Assembly (NCBI GenBank): GCA_963837735.1 | Contig: CAWIOM010000014.1 | Coordinates: forward strand, 1 to 64,000 | Direction of reading: 5' to 3' | Origin: VRUE01 sp963837735 | GTDB lineage: Bacteria; Actinomycetota; Thermoleophilia; Solirubrobacterales; 70-9 | DNA: 64,000 nucleotides | Part shown: piece by piece, positions 1 through 14,092 of the stretch | How positions within the stretch are numbered: the first letter of the stretch is position 1 | Layout of the letters: each line of letters opens with the position of its first letter | Notes under the pieces: generated by a model | Databases searched by the model: none | Told to the model about the DNA's origin: nothing | Seen by the model: the letters and a program-made list of their open reading frames with translations, nothing else | Position numbers and translations under genes: made by a program

Positions 1-3
1 CAA

Positions 4-4053
<4,050 letters not shown>

Positions 4054-4055
4054 GA

Positions 4056-4136
4056 GGGGAGGCCGGAGGGCGGTTCGGCTGAACCCGCTCCCTTCGGTCG
4101 CTCACAAGTTCCGCCGAACCGCCCCCCGGCCTCCTG
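4056..4136. repeat. Palindromic element, family B copy 1 (3' of rpoC)
   Basis: Two 27-bp arms (4058-4084 and 4108-4134) are inverted repeats with two mismatches around a 23-bp centre (4085-4107) that starts CCGCTCCC and ends TCGCTCACAA. The same centre occurs at 6011-6033 and, inverted, at 35958-35980, but the outer arms differ between copies. It starts five bases after the rpoC stop and could act as a factor-independent or cruciform terminator; there is no T-run. Confidence 0.8.
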
Positions 4137-4266
4137 ACCTGACCAAATCTGGTCGTCGCTTGTCGGCTGAATCTCTGCGTGGAGATGGGTTTCGCTTGGT
4201 CGGGGGGATCTTGCGGGGAATTGCCTGAACGTCCAGGGCGGTGGCGCCGCGGCCTAACCTGAGGGG

Positions 4267-4608
4267 ATGGTCGGAAGGGTCATCAAGCCCGCGCTGTTGG
4301 TTGGTGTGGTGGCTCTGCTCGGGCTCGCCCTGTTTCGGCCGGCGGCGCTGTTCGGGGTCGACTCGAAGGCGCTGGCCAACTCGCTGGGCGGCGAAGTCCA
4401 CCACGCCCAGGCCCGTTGCAGGGAGGACAGCGGCGGCCACTGGCGCTGCGCGCTGCGGGGCGGCACCGTCGACGGAGTCGAATATGAGCTGACCACACAC
4501 CGCCTCGGCTGCTGGAGCGGGTCGAGGGTCTTCCTGCCGCGGTCCGCGGCTCCGGTCGAACGCTCGATCTCCGGCTGCATCGGCCTCGGAGACATGTTCG
4601 GCAGCTGA
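4267..4608 (+). CDS. Small membrane-anchored protein of unknown function
   Basis: 113 aa. Residues 6-29 form one hydrophobic segment (LLVGVVALLGLALF) after a short basic N-terminus, typical of a signal anchor with the rest outside the membrane. The outer part has four Cys (in CRED, RCALRG, GCWSG and SGCIG), which could pair as two disulfides. I recognise no family. It stands alone between the rpoC palindrome and the monooxygenase gene. G+C and codon use look like neighbours. The ATG follows a purine-rich GAGGGG, which supports the start. Confidence 0.7.
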   Translation: MVGRVIKPALLVGVVALLGLALFRPAALFGVDSKALANSLGGEVHHAQARCREDSGGHWRCALRGGTVDGVEYELTTHRLGCWSGSRVFLPRSAAPVERSISGCIGLGDMFGS

Positions 4609-4646
4609 GCCGGGCCACCCTGCGGTCGGTTGGGTAGATTGGCTGC

Positions 4647-5969
4647 GTGGCCAGCGCGGAGAAGGTCTGCATCGTCGGTGCCGGGTCCTCAGGGCTCACG
4701 GCCTGTCAGGTTCTGAAGAGCCGCGGCATCCCCTACGACTGCTTCGAGAAGGGATCGATGGTCGGCGGCAACTGGCGCTACGAAAACGACAACGGCCAGT
4801 CCTCCGCCTATCGCTCCCTGCACATCAACAGCGCCCGCAGGCTGATGTCCTTCCGCGCCTATCCGATGCCCGACGACTACCCCGACTACCCGAGCCACTG
4901 GCAGGTCGCCAAGTACTTCGACGACTACGTTGAGCGATTCGGCCTGCTGGACGGGATCGACTTCCGCACCGAAGTCGTCGCGGTCGAGCCCGCCGGGGCC
5001 GAGTGGGACGTGACCGTCGAGTCCGAGGACGGCGACCGGCGCACGGACCGCTACCGCGCGGTGCTGGTCGCCAACGGGCATCACTGGAACCCACGCTGGC
5101 CGGAACCGGCCTTCCCGGGGTCGGAGGAGTTCGCCGGCGAGCAGATCCACGTCCACCACTACCGCGAGCCCGATGTGTTGGCCGGCAAGCGGGTCCTGGT
5201 TCTGGGGATGGGCAACTCGGCCGTCGACATCGCGGTCGAGGCCTCGCGGATCGCCGAGAAGACCTTTCTGGCGATGCGCCGCGGCGCCCACGTGATCCCC
5301 AAGTTTCTCGGCGGCAAACCGGTCGACGAAGCGGCTCCCCCGGTGACGACGAGACTGCCGCGCTCCGTGCAGCGCTTCTTCATGGGGCGCCTGGTCAAGC
5401 TCTCGGTCGGCGAGATGACCGACTACGGACTGCCCGAGCCCGACCACAAGCTGCTGGAGGCCCATCCGACCGTCTCGTCTGAGCTGCTGCCGCGCCTCGG
5501 GCACGGGGACATCACCGTCAAGCCCAACATCGAGCGCTTCCTCGGTGGCCGGGCGGTGCGCTTCGTGGACGGCAGCGAGGAGGAGATCGACCTCGTCGTC
5601 TACTGCACGGGCTATCGGATCGAGTTCCCGTTCCTGGCCCCGCAGGTGTTCGAGTCGAAGGACAACCGCATGCCGCTCTACAAACGGGTGGCGGAGGTCG
5701 AGCACCCGGGACTCTTTTTCGTCGGCTTCGTCCAGCCGCTGGGCCCGATCATGCCGATCGCGGAGGCGCAGTCCGAATGGATCGCCGACCTCCTCCAGGG
5801 GCGCGCCGCCCTACCCCCGGCGCACGAGATGCGGCAGGAGGTCGGCGAGTACGAACGCTGGCTTCAGAAGCGCTTCGTCGCCTCCAAGCGTCACACGATC
5901 GAGGTCGACTTCCACCCCTACCTCCGCCAGATCCGCCGCGAGCGCAAGCGCTCGGCCCAGTCGGCCTAG
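4647..5969 (+). CDS. Flavin-containing monooxygenase (FMO/Baeyer-Villiger type)
   Basis: 440 aa. An FAD-binding GAGSSG motif sits at residues 11-16. The FMO signature FxGxxxHxxxY is intact (FAGEQIHVHHY, near residues 161-171), followed by a second Rossmann motif GMGNSAVDIA for NADPH. Members insert one oxygen atom from O2 into soft nucleophiles or ketones using NADPH; the substrate cannot be read from sequence. GTG start at 4647. It is the last + gene before the inverted rpsL-rpsG block and converges on a minus-strand small ORF, overlapping it by 4 bp. Confidence 0.93.
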   Translation: MASAEKVCIVGAGSSGLTACQVLKSRGIPYDCFEKGSMVGGNWRYENDNGQSSAYRSLHINSARRLMSFRAYPMPDDYPDYPSHWQVAKYFDDYVERFGLLDGIDFRTEVVAVEPAGAEWDVTVESEDGDRRTDRYRAVLVANGHHWNPRWPEPAFPGSEEFAGEQIHVHHYREPDVLAGKRVLVLGMGNSAVDIAVEASRIAEKTFLAMRRGAHVIPKFLGGKPVDEAAPPVTTRLPRSVQRFFMGRLVKLSVGEMTDYGLPEPDHKLLEAHPTVSSELLPRLGHGDITVKPNIERFLGGRAVRFVDGSEEEIDLVVYCTGYRIEFPFLAPQVFESKDNRMPLYKRVAEVEHPGLFFVGFVQPLGPIMPIAEAQSEWIADLLQGRAALPPAHEMRQEVGEYERWLQKRFVASKRHTIEVDFHPYLRQIRRERKRSAQSA

Positions 5970-6268
5970 TGGGGGGTGGGGGCGGGGGGTCCGCACCCAT
6001 CCTGCGGAACCCGCTCCCTCCGGTCGCTCACATGTTCCGCCGGACGAGTGCGGATCCCCCGTCTCGCAGCGCCGCCGCCAGGTCGGCTGTGAGGCCCTCG
6101 CGGCCTGAAGGGTTCAGGAGACCAGCGCTCGGGGTTGCCGCCGGAGTCTTCCTCGGTGGCGTTGTCGGGCTCCGGGGCCCGACTTGCCCACCAGACGAGC
6201 CAGAGGGCGCTGAGGACCGGGATCTTGAGCACGACGAGAAGGAAGAAGATGGGCCAGAAGCCGCTCAC
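5966..6268 (-). CDS. Small single-span membrane protein, Pro/Arg-rich tail
   Basis: 100 aa. Residues 4-28 are one hydrophobic helix (WPIFFLLVVLKIPVLSALW), followed by an acidic stretch and a Pro/Arg/Gly-rich cytoplasmic-type tail. I do not recognise a named family. It lies 4 bp after the HAD-like gene and is probably last in the minus-strand rpsL-rpsG transcript. The C-terminal 30 or so codons are encoded by palindromic element B copy 2, so the natural C-terminus may have been replaced or extended by it. Confidence 0.6.
   Translation of the reverse strand: MSGFWPIFFLLVVLKIPVLSALWLVWWASRAPEPDNATEEDSGGNPERWSPEPFRPRGPHSRPGGGAARRGIRTRPAEHVSDRRERVPQDGCGPPAPTPH
5983..6061. repeat. Palindromic element, family B copy 2
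   Basis: Arms 5983-6010 and 6034-6061 are 28-bp inverted repeats with four mismatches. The 23-bp centre 6011-6033 differs from copy 1 at two positions. The arm sequence outside the inner GCGGAAC is unrelated to copy 1. It lies between the convergent 3' ends of the monooxygenase gene and the small membrane protein gene, and within the latter's reading frame. Confidence 0.8.
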
Positions 6269-6272
6269 GCGA

Positions 6273-6752
6273 TCAGTCTAGGCCCTCTGCCCACGCGATC
6301 AATGCATCGGTGTGGGCTTCCTCGAGGCCGGTTGCGGACTCGGTCGGCACCAGCAGGGTCGGATCGTCACGGTTCTGCGCCCACTCGTAGCAGCTCTCGT
6401 CGAAGCTGTCGTCGATCCAGGCCAGCGCCCTGCCGCGGCCGTACTCGTCGAGCGGGCCGAGCTTCCAGTGCGCGGAGCCGAAGCGAGAGGCGCCGCCGAA
6501 GGTGAGGAAGGGGAACTCGGGCAGGCCGAGGATGTTCGGCAGGTAGTCGTTGGCTTTCTGCTCCCAGCCGGTCGCCCAGACGAGGTCGAAATGATCGCCC
6601 AGCCGCAGCAGGCGCTCACCGGCACCGAGCGAGATGCAGTGCACCATGCCGTCGACCAGCTCGAAACGCGCGGCCGAGCCGGCGGGCGGCTCGTCGAAGC
6701 CGAAGAGGCTGATCACCCCGTCGACGTCGACGGCGAGCAGCGGACGCTCCAT
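6273..6752 (-). CDS. HAD-like hydrolase domain protein
   Basis: 159 aa. The N-terminus DVDGVIS matches HAD motif I (DxDGx), and AWIDDSF near residue 112 resembles the acidic motif IV pair that binds Mg2+. A clear motif II/III lysine is not obvious. HAD enzymes are mostly phosphatases; no substrate can be inferred. It lies 20 bp downstream of rpsG on the same strand and is probably co-transcribed with it. Annotated homologues of this type are usually 'HAD domain-containing protein' or secreted-protein family members. Coding confidence is high, function moderate. Confidence 0.8.
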   Translation of the reverse strand: MERPLLAVDVDGVISLFGFDEPPAGSAARFELVDGMVHCISLGAGERLLRLGDHFDLVWATGWEQKANDYLPNILGLPEFPFLTFGGASRFGSAHWKLGPLDEYGRGRALAWIDDSFDESCYEWAQNRDDPTLLVPTESATGLEEAHTDALIAWAEGLD

Positions 6753-6772
6753 GGGCTCCGCGGACCGGCTCG

Positions 6773-7243
6773 CTACCAGCGGTAGTGGGCGAAGGCCTTG
6801 TTGGCCTGGGCCATGCGGTAGATGTCGTCCTTCCGCTTCCAGGCGCTGCCCTGCTGCTGATTGGCATCGAGGATCTCGCCGGCCAGCCGATCGGCCATCG
6901 AGTACTCGCGGCGGCTGCGGGCGTAATCGACGAGCCAGCGGACCGCGAGGGTGCGGGCGCGGCGGGCCGGGACCTCGACCGGAACCTGGTAGGTGGCGCC
7001 GCCGACGCGGCGCGAGCGGACCTCGAGGACCGGGGTCAGCGATTTGATCGCCCCCTCCAGCGTCTCGATCGGGTCCTCGCCGGACTTCTCGCCGACGATC
7101 GCCAGGCTGTCGTAGACGATCCGCTCGGCAAGCGACTTCTTGCCGTCCCGCATCACCTTGTTGATGACCTGCTGCACGAGCCGGTTGCGGTGCCGTGCGT
7201 CGGGCTCGAGCGGCCGGATCTGGGCGGCGGATCTGCGCGGCAT
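6773..7243 (-). CDS. rpsG: 30S ribosomal protein S7
   Basis: 156 aa, the usual bacterial length. Primary 16S rRNA-binding protein that nucleates assembly of the 30S head. Typical S7 segments are present: a basic N-terminus, ALVNKVM-like QQVINKVMRDGKK, and a C-terminal WLVDYARSR...MADRLAGEILDA. The start ATG overlaps the rpsL stop by one base (TGATG), implying translational coupling. Notably it is on the minus strand, opposite to fusA-tuf, which normally follow it in one operon. Confidence 0.98.
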   Translation of the reverse strand: MPRRSAAQIRPLEPDARHRNRLVQQVINKVMRDGKKSLAERIVYDSLAIVGEKSGEDPIETLEGAIKSLTPVLEVRSRRVGGATYQVPVEVPARRARTLAVRWLVDYARSRREYSMADRLAGEILDANQQQGSAWKRKDDIYRMAQANKAFAHYRW

Positions 7244-7638
7244 CAGGAAGCTTTCACGCCGTAGCGGGAGCGGGCCTGCTTGCGGTCCGAGACGCCCGCG
7301 GCGTCGAGAGTGCCGCGGACGACCTTGTAGCGGACGCCGGGCAGGTCCTTGACGCGACCACCCCTGACCAGGACGACGGAGTGCTCCTGGAGGTTGTGGC
7401 CCTCGCCCGGGATGTAGGTCGTGACCTCCATGCCGTTGGTGAGCCGCACACGGGCGATCTTGCGCAGGGCCGAGTTCGGCTTCTTCGGCGTCACTGTTGC
7501 GACGCGGGTGCAGACGCCCCGCCTCTGCGGCGCGGCGACGGCCTTCTTCCGCCCCTGCCCCGACTTGAGGCCCGGCGTCGTCGTCTTCTTCTTAGGCCGC
7601 TTACGGCCCTTTCGTACAAGTTGGTTCGTGTTCGGCAC
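7243..7638 (-). CDS. rpsL: 30S ribosomal protein S12
   Basis: 131 aa. The GTG start at 7638 gives the standard N-terminus PNTNQLVRKGR. S12 forms part of the decoding centre. Motifs KKPNSALRK and GGRVKDLPGVRYK are intact, with the lysines whose changes give streptomycin resistance in other bacteria present in wild-type form. The reading frame is open further upstream to 8610 without a stop, but that extension is a shadow of the preceding membrane protein gene. It overlaps that gene by about 148 bp in another frame and rpsG by one base. Confidence 0.97.
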   Translation of the reverse strand: MPNTNQLVRKGRKRPKKKTTTPGLKSGQGRKKAVAAPQRRGVCTRVATVTPKKPNSALRKIARVRLTNGMEVTTYIPGEGHNLQEHSVVLVRGGRVKDLPGVRYKVVRGTLDAAGVSDRKQARSRYGVKAS

Positions 7639-8567
7639 GGCCGCGCATGGTAGCGGGCCGTCGCCTTTGGGGCGAGAACGAGCAGGATGCCGCCCAGCAT
7701 CAACCCCCCGGCGGAGGCGAGCTGTGCGTAGAAGCCCTCCTCGAGGATCGCGGTCGCACCCGAGAAGTGGGCGGCCTGCGCGCCGGGGTCGAGGCCCTCG
7801 GGGCGGTCGACGAGGAGGACGACGGCGGCGCTCAGCAGGCCGAGCGCGAAGACGACACGGCCGAGGCGCGGGCGGTGGGCGCGGGCGGCGGCGATCCCGA
7901 GGCCGGCGGCGAGCAGCGCCATGGCGACAAGCAGGTAGGAGTGGGCGTCGACGGGAGTGCGGGCGCCGACCGTCGGCGCCCGCGCGGCTTCGGGGAGCCC
8001 GACGTAGCCGGGGCCGCCCACCTCGACCGCGCGGTAGTCGACGAACTGGGATACGAGCAGGCAGGCGGCCGAGGCGACGATCACCCCGCAGATTGCCCGC
8101 TCGGGGGTGATCGCGGCGCTGGCCCGGGTCGAGGACCGCACGGCCCAGGCCGCAACCTGGCGGCCGCCGCGCTCGGCGAGGCCGAGCAGGCGCAGGGCCA
8201 GCACCCCGACCGGTCGCAGGCGCCGCCCCGCCCAGCGCGCCAGGCGACCGGCGCGGGCGTAGATCGGCTTGCTCACGCGCAGCAGGCGCTTCGACCACCG
8301 CTCCCAGGCGCGCCGGGCGCCGGCCCAGGCGCGGAGCACGACCGGCTCGGCCCGAGCGGAGACGCGATCGACCCGGCGATCGACCCGGCGCGTCCATCTC
8401 AGCGCCAGCTGCGGCAGCGATGCCCAGCGCCGCCGCGCCGCTGCTACTATTCCGCGTCGCCGGGCCCGCCGCTTCTTCGCGGGTTTTCGCGGGCCCGAAA
8501 GGGCCTTTTTCTTGCGCCGATCCCGATCCTTGCCGGAAGGCTTTTTTTTCGCTCGTCCCTGCTTCAC
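7491..8567 (-). CDS. Basic multi-span membrane protein upstream of rpsL
   Basis: Up to 358 aa. The first ~120 residues are extremely Lys/Arg-rich (AKKKPSGKDRDRRKKKA and WxRR repeats). About four hydrophobic segments follow: VIVASAACLLVS, LLVAMALLAAGLGIA, VVFALGLLSAAVVLLV and GGLMLGGILLVLAP. The last ~50 residues are Arg-rich and overlap rpsL in another frame. The natural C-terminus probably lies near 7640; an indel could have removed the stop. No family recognised. Being immediately 5' of rpsL on the same strand, it may share or host the rpsL promoter. Only 24 bp separate its start from the divergent fusA start. Confidence 0.6.
   Translation of the reverse strand: MKQGRAKKKPSGKDRDRRKKKALSGPRKPAKKRRARRRGIVAAARRRWASLPQLALRWTRRVDRRVDRVSARAEPVVLRAWAGARRAWERWSKRLLRVSKPIYARAGRLARWAGRRLRPVGVLALRLLGLAERGGRQVAAWAVRSSTRASAAITPERAICGVIVASAACLLVSQFVDYRAVEVGGPGYVGLPEAARAPTVGARTPVDAHSYLLVAMALLAAGLGIAAARAHRPRLGRVVFALGLLSAAVVLLVDRPEGLDPGAQAAHFSGATAILEEGFYAQLASAGGLMLGGILLVLAPKATARYHARPCRTRTNLYERAVSGLRRRRRRRASSRGRGGRRPSPRRRGGASAPASQQ
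8491..8510 (+). terminator. Terminator-like hairpin in the fusA leader
   Basis: Read on +, GGCCC-GAAA-GGGCC is followed directly by five T, and a smaller GCC-GGAA-GGC hairpin with eight T follows near 8532-8549. Both lie 40-100 bp before the fusA start. They coincide with Lys codons of the divergent ORF, so they may be incidental. If transcription starts further upstream they could act as leader terminators. Confidence 0.35.
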
Positions 8568-8591
8568 ACCGACACCTTTGCCTAAAGAACC

Positions 8592-10704
<2,113 letters not shown>

Positions 10705-10862
10705 GGCCGGCAGGTAACGAAGCTGGGATCTGGCTATATTTCCCAGGTTCGCCCGCAGGCAGAACAAAATGGTCCTGCCCCAGCCGGGACCCCAAAGACT
10801 TAAGCAACGACAGCAGACAGAAAACGACTTCGGAAATTTCGGAAAGGTAGAACGGAGAAGCG

Positions 10863-12047
10863 ATGTCCAAGGAGAAGTTCGAGCGCGATAAGCCGCACGT
10901 CAACGTCGGCACGATCGGTCACATCGACCACGGCAAGACGACGCTGACGGCGGCGATCACGAAAACGCTTTCCACCGTCGGTGGGGCCGAGGCTCAGAGC
11001 TTCGATGAGATCGACAACGCTCCCGAGGAGAAGGAGCGCGGAATCACGATCGCGACCTCCCACGTCGAGTACCAGACCGAGAACCGTCACTACGCCCACG
11101 TCGACTGCCCGGGCCACGCGGACTACGTCAAGAACATGATCACCGGCGCCGCGCAGATGGACGGCGCGATCCTGGTCGTCTCGGCCGCCGACGGCGTCAT
11201 GCCCCAGACCCGGGAGCACATCCTGCTCGCCCGCCAGGTCAACGTCCCCCACGTCGTCGTCTTCCTCAACAAGATCGATCAGGTCGACGACGAGGAACTG
11301 GTCGAGCTGGTCGAGGAGGAGGTCAAGGAACTCCTCGACGAGTACGACTTCCCCGGCGACGACACGCCGATCGTCAAAGGCTCGGCGCTGAAGGCGCTGG
11401 AAGGCGACGAGGAGGCCCAGAAAGCCGTCTTCGAGCTGGCCGCCGCCCTCGACTCCTACATCCCGGAGCCGGTCCGCGAGCTCGACAAGCCGTTCCTGAT
11501 GCCGATCGAGGACATCTTCTCGATCACCGGCCGCGGCACCGTCGCCACCGGCCGTGTCGAGCAGGGGATCGTCAACAGCGGCGACGAGGTCGAGATCGTC
11601 GGCATGAAGGACACGACGACGACCGTGGTCACCGGGGTCGAGATGTTCCGCAAGCTTCTCGACCAGGGACAGGCCGGCGACAACATCGGCGCCCTGCTCC
11701 GCGGCACCAAGCGCGAGGAGATCGAGCGCGGCCAGGTTCTCTGCAAGCCCGGCTCGATCACCCCGCACACCAAGTTCAAAGCCGAGGTCTACTGCCTGAA
11801 AAAGGAGGAGGGCGGTCGTCACACGCCGTTCTTCTCCGGCTACCGGCCTCAGTTCTACTTCCGCACCACCGACGTGACCGGCATCTCCAACCTCCCCGAG
11901 GGGACCGAGATGGTTATGCCGGGAGACAACGTCGAGATGACGATCGAGCTGATTCAGCCGATCGCCATGGACCAGGGCCTGCGGTTCGCCATCCGCGAGG
12001 GTGGGCGCACCGTCGGCTCGGGAGTCGTCTCCGAGGTCATCGAGTAG
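10863..12047 (+). CDS. tuf: Elongation factor Tu
   Basis: 394 aa, full length. Delivers aminoacyl-tRNA to the ribosome as a GTP complex. G1 GHIDHGKTT, G3 DCPGHADY and G4 NKID are intact, followed by beta-barrel domains 2 and 3 ending GGRTVGSGVVSEVIE. A purine-rich GGAGAAGCG precedes the ATG. A strong hairpin with four T follows 13 bp after the stop, separating tuf from the S10 cluster. Confidence 0.99.
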   Translation: MSKEKFERDKPHVNVGTIGHIDHGKTTLTAAITKTLSTVGGAEAQSFDEIDNAPEEKERGITIATSHVEYQTENRHYAHVDCPGHADYVKNMITGAAQMDGAILVVSAADGVMPQTREHILLARQVNVPHVVVFLNKIDQVDDEELVELVEEEVKELLDEYDFPGDDTPIVKGSALKALEGDEEAQKAVFELAAALDSYIPEPVRELDKPFLMPIEDIFSITGRGTVATGRVEQGIVNSGDEVEIVGMKDTTTTVVTGVEMFRKLLDQGQAGDNIGALLRGTKREEIERGQVLCKPGSITPHTKFKAEVYCLKKEEGGRHTPFFSGYRPQFYFRTTDVTGISNLPEGTEMVMPGDNVEMTIELIQPIAMDQGLRFAIREGGRTVGSGVVSEVIE

Positions 12048-12059
12048 ACGCTCCCTGAA

Positions 12060-12084
12060 GGGCGGGCCGCCGGCCCGCCCTTTT
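12060..12084 (+). terminator. Intrinsic terminator of tuf
   Basis: A perfect 9-bp G+C stem (GGGCGGGCC with its complement GGCCCGCCC) with a 3-base loop is followed by TTTT. It lies directly downstream of the tuf stop, a classical factor-independent terminator. Confidence 0.8.
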
Positions 12085-12221
12085 GCCGCTCGGAGTGGGC
12101 GGCAAAGACAACTGCAAAGACATACGACCGGGGGCGGCGCCCCACAAAAGGGGCCCCGCCCTTATTGCGCGGCTCACGCGACCCGCGCGAAAGAGAAAGA
12201 CGCAAGAGACAGAGCTCAGAA

Positions 12222-12543
12222 GTGGCAGCAATAGCGGCACAGAAAATCCGGATCAGGCTCAAGGCGTACGACCACGACGCCATAGATCGCGCTGCCCGCG
12301 AGATCGTCGAGACCGCCGAGCGCACCGGCGCCACCGTCTCCGGACCGGTGCCGCTGCCGACCGAAAAAAACGTCTACTGCGTGATCAAGTCGCCGTTCAA
12401 GGACAAGGACTCGCGCGAGCACTTCGAGATCCGCACCCACAAGCGACTGATCGACATACTCCAGCCCTCCCCGAAAACCGTCGACTCGCTGCAGCGCCTC
12501 GACTCGCTGCCGGCCGGGTGTCGACATCGAGATCAGGTTGTAG
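12222..12543 (+). CDS. rpsJ: 30S ribosomal protein S10 (3' end frameshifted)
   Basis: About 106 aa once corrected. First gene of the S10 cluster; S10 is part of the 30S head and the Nus antitermination complex. GTG start at 12222 gives AAIAAQKIRIRLKAYDHDAID. The frame is right through QRLDSLPAG, then lost. Dropping one G from GGG near 12517 restores GVDIEIRL and the TAG at 12541-12543, leaving 4 bp to rplC. The single extra G looks like a homopolymer error. The 174 bp upstream hold the tuf terminator and a G+C-rich imperfect hairpin (12131-12161). Confidence 0.93.
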
Positions 12544-12547
12544 CGCG

Positions 12548-13183
12548 ATGGCCGCGATCCTCGGCAAGAAGCTCGGCATGACCCAGGTCTTTCGTGAGGA
12601 CGGCGAGGTCGTCCCGGTCACGGTGATCGAGGCCGGCCCCTGCAAGGTGACCGCTGTCCGCGAGGAAGAGAAGGACGGCTACGCCGCCGTGCAGCTCGCC
12701 TTCGGCGAGGCCAAGCAGGGCAAGCTGACCAGGGCCGAGGAGGGCCACACCAAGAAGGCCGGATCGGGGCCGATGCGCCACCTGGTCGAGTTCCGCGACG
12801 AGGACCTCGGCAAGGACAACGATGAGCCGATCAAGATAGGCGACGACGTCACCGTCTCCTCCTTCGAGGCCGGCCAGAAGGTCAAGGTCTCAGGGGTCTC
12901 GATCGGCAAGGGCTTCCAGGGCGGGATCAAGCGCCACAACTTCAGCCGCGGCCCCGTCAGCCACGGCTCGCACAACGTGCGGGCGCCGGGCTCTATCGGC
13001 GCCAGCGCCTTCCCGGCGCGCGTCTTCAAAGGGATGAAGATGCCGGGCCAGATGGGCAACAGGCGAGCCACCCAGAAGGGGCTCGAAGTCGCCGACGTCG
13101 ATGTCGATCGCAATCTGCTCTTGATCAGGGGCTCGGTGCCGGGATCGAAGAACGCGCTCGTCGAGGTGCGCAGCGATGTCTAA
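12548..13183 (+). CDS. rplC: 50S ribosomal protein L3
   Basis: 211 aa. Early-assembly 23S rRNA-binding protein reaching the peptidyl-transferase centre. It starts AAILGKKLGMTQVF, the invariant N-terminus, and holds the L3 signature GKGFQGGIKRHNF and GSIGASAFPARVFKGMKMPGQMG. The ATG at 12548 is 4 bp after the corrected rpsJ stop. The 3' end overlaps rplD by 8 bp. Confidence 0.98.
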   Translation: MAAILGKKLGMTQVFREDGEVVPVTVIEAGPCKVTAVREEEKDGYAAVQLAFGEAKQGKLTRAEEGHTKKAGSGPMRHLVEFRDEDLGKDNDEPIKIGDDVTVSSFEAGQKVKVSGVSIGKGFQGGIKRHNFSRGPVSHGSHNVRAPGSIGASAFPARVFKGMKMPGQMGNRRATQKGLEVADVDVDRNLLLIRGSVPGSKNALVEVRSDV

Positions 13184-13790
13184 GGCGACCGTGCTCGGCA
13201 AGACAACCAAGGCGGACCTGCCCAAAGAGCTCTTCGCGGAGCCCTTCCATCAGTCCTTGGTCCACGAGACCGCGCGCGCCGACCTCAATGCGCGCCGCAG
13301 CGGCAACGCCTCGACCCTGACCCGCGGCGAGGTCGCCTTCACGACCGCCAAGGCCTGGCGCCAGAAGGGCACCGGCCGCGCCCGCGCCGGCACGCTCGGC
13401 GTGCCCAACCGCTACGGGGGCGGCGTCGCCTTCGGCCCCAAGCCGCGCAGCTACACGGTCAAGGTCAACCGCAAAGCGCGTCGCAAGGCGATGCGGGCGG
13501 CTCTCTCGGTGCACGCCGAGCGGGGCAGCATCGCGATTCTCGACGCGTCCGCCTTCGACACGCCCTCGACCAAGTCCGCCGCCCAGGCGCTGACGAAATG
13601 GGGCGCTCGCCGGCCCTCTCTCGTCGTCCTCGACGCCGAGGAGACCGGCGCGGTCAAGAGCTTTCGCAACATTCCCCGGATCGACGTCGTCGAGGTCGGC
13701 GCGATCGGCGTCGCCGACGTGATCGGCGCCGCCTCGCTGGTCGTCTCCGAAGCGGCGCTCGAGAAGCTCAAGGAGAGGTTGGGGGGCTGA
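13176..13790 (+). CDS. rplD: 50S ribosomal protein L4
   Basis: 204 aa. 23S rRNA-binding protein lining the exit tunnel; in some bacteria also an autogenous regulator of the S10 operon. The tunnel loop is recognisable (AWRQKGTGRARAGTLGVPNRYGGGVAFGPKPR). The start overlaps rplC by 8 bp and the stop overlaps the rplW start (TGATG), suggesting coupled translation. Confidence 0.98.
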   Translation: MSKATVLGKTTKADLPKELFAEPFHQSLVHETARADLNARRSGNASTLTRGEVAFTTAKAWRQKGTGRARAGTLGVPNRYGGGVAFGPKPRSYTVKVNRKARRKAMRAALSVHAERGSIAILDASAFDTPSTKSAAQALTKWGARRPSLVVLDAEETGAVKSFRNIPRIDVVEVGAIGVADVIGAASLVVSEAALEKLKERLGG

Positions 13791-14083
13791 TGGACCCGCG
13801 CACCGTGATCATCCGCCCCGTCGTCTCCGAGAAGAGCTACGCGCTGATCGGCGAAGGTAAGTACACGTTCCGCGTCAATGACCGCGCCCACAAGACGCAG
13901 ATCGCGCACGCGGTCGAAGAGATCTTCGACGTCGGCGTCGCCGCGGTCCGGGTCTCCCGGGTGCGGCCCAAGCCGAAGCGCCGCGGCCTCTCACAGGGCC
14001 GGACCAGGGGCTGGAAGAAGGCGATCGTCCAGCTCGCTCCGGGCGAACGGATCGAGCTCTTCGAGGGCGCAGAGACCGCATAG
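13790..14083 (+). CDS. rplW: 50S ribosomal protein L23
   Basis: 97 aa. Sits at the tunnel exit and docks trigger factor and SRP. The sequence MDPRTVIIRPVVSEKSYAL and the C-terminal KRRGLSQGRTRGWKKAIVQL are typical. ATG at 13790 shares its A with the rplD stop. The frame is open upstream, but that stretch is a shadow of rplD. Confidence 0.97.
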   Translation: MDPRTVIIRPVVSEKSYALIGEGKYTFRVNDRAHKTQIAHAVEEIFDVGVAAVRVSRVRPKPKRRGLSQGRTRGWKKAIVQLAPGERIELFEGAETA

Positions 14084-14092
14084 GGGATAGGG

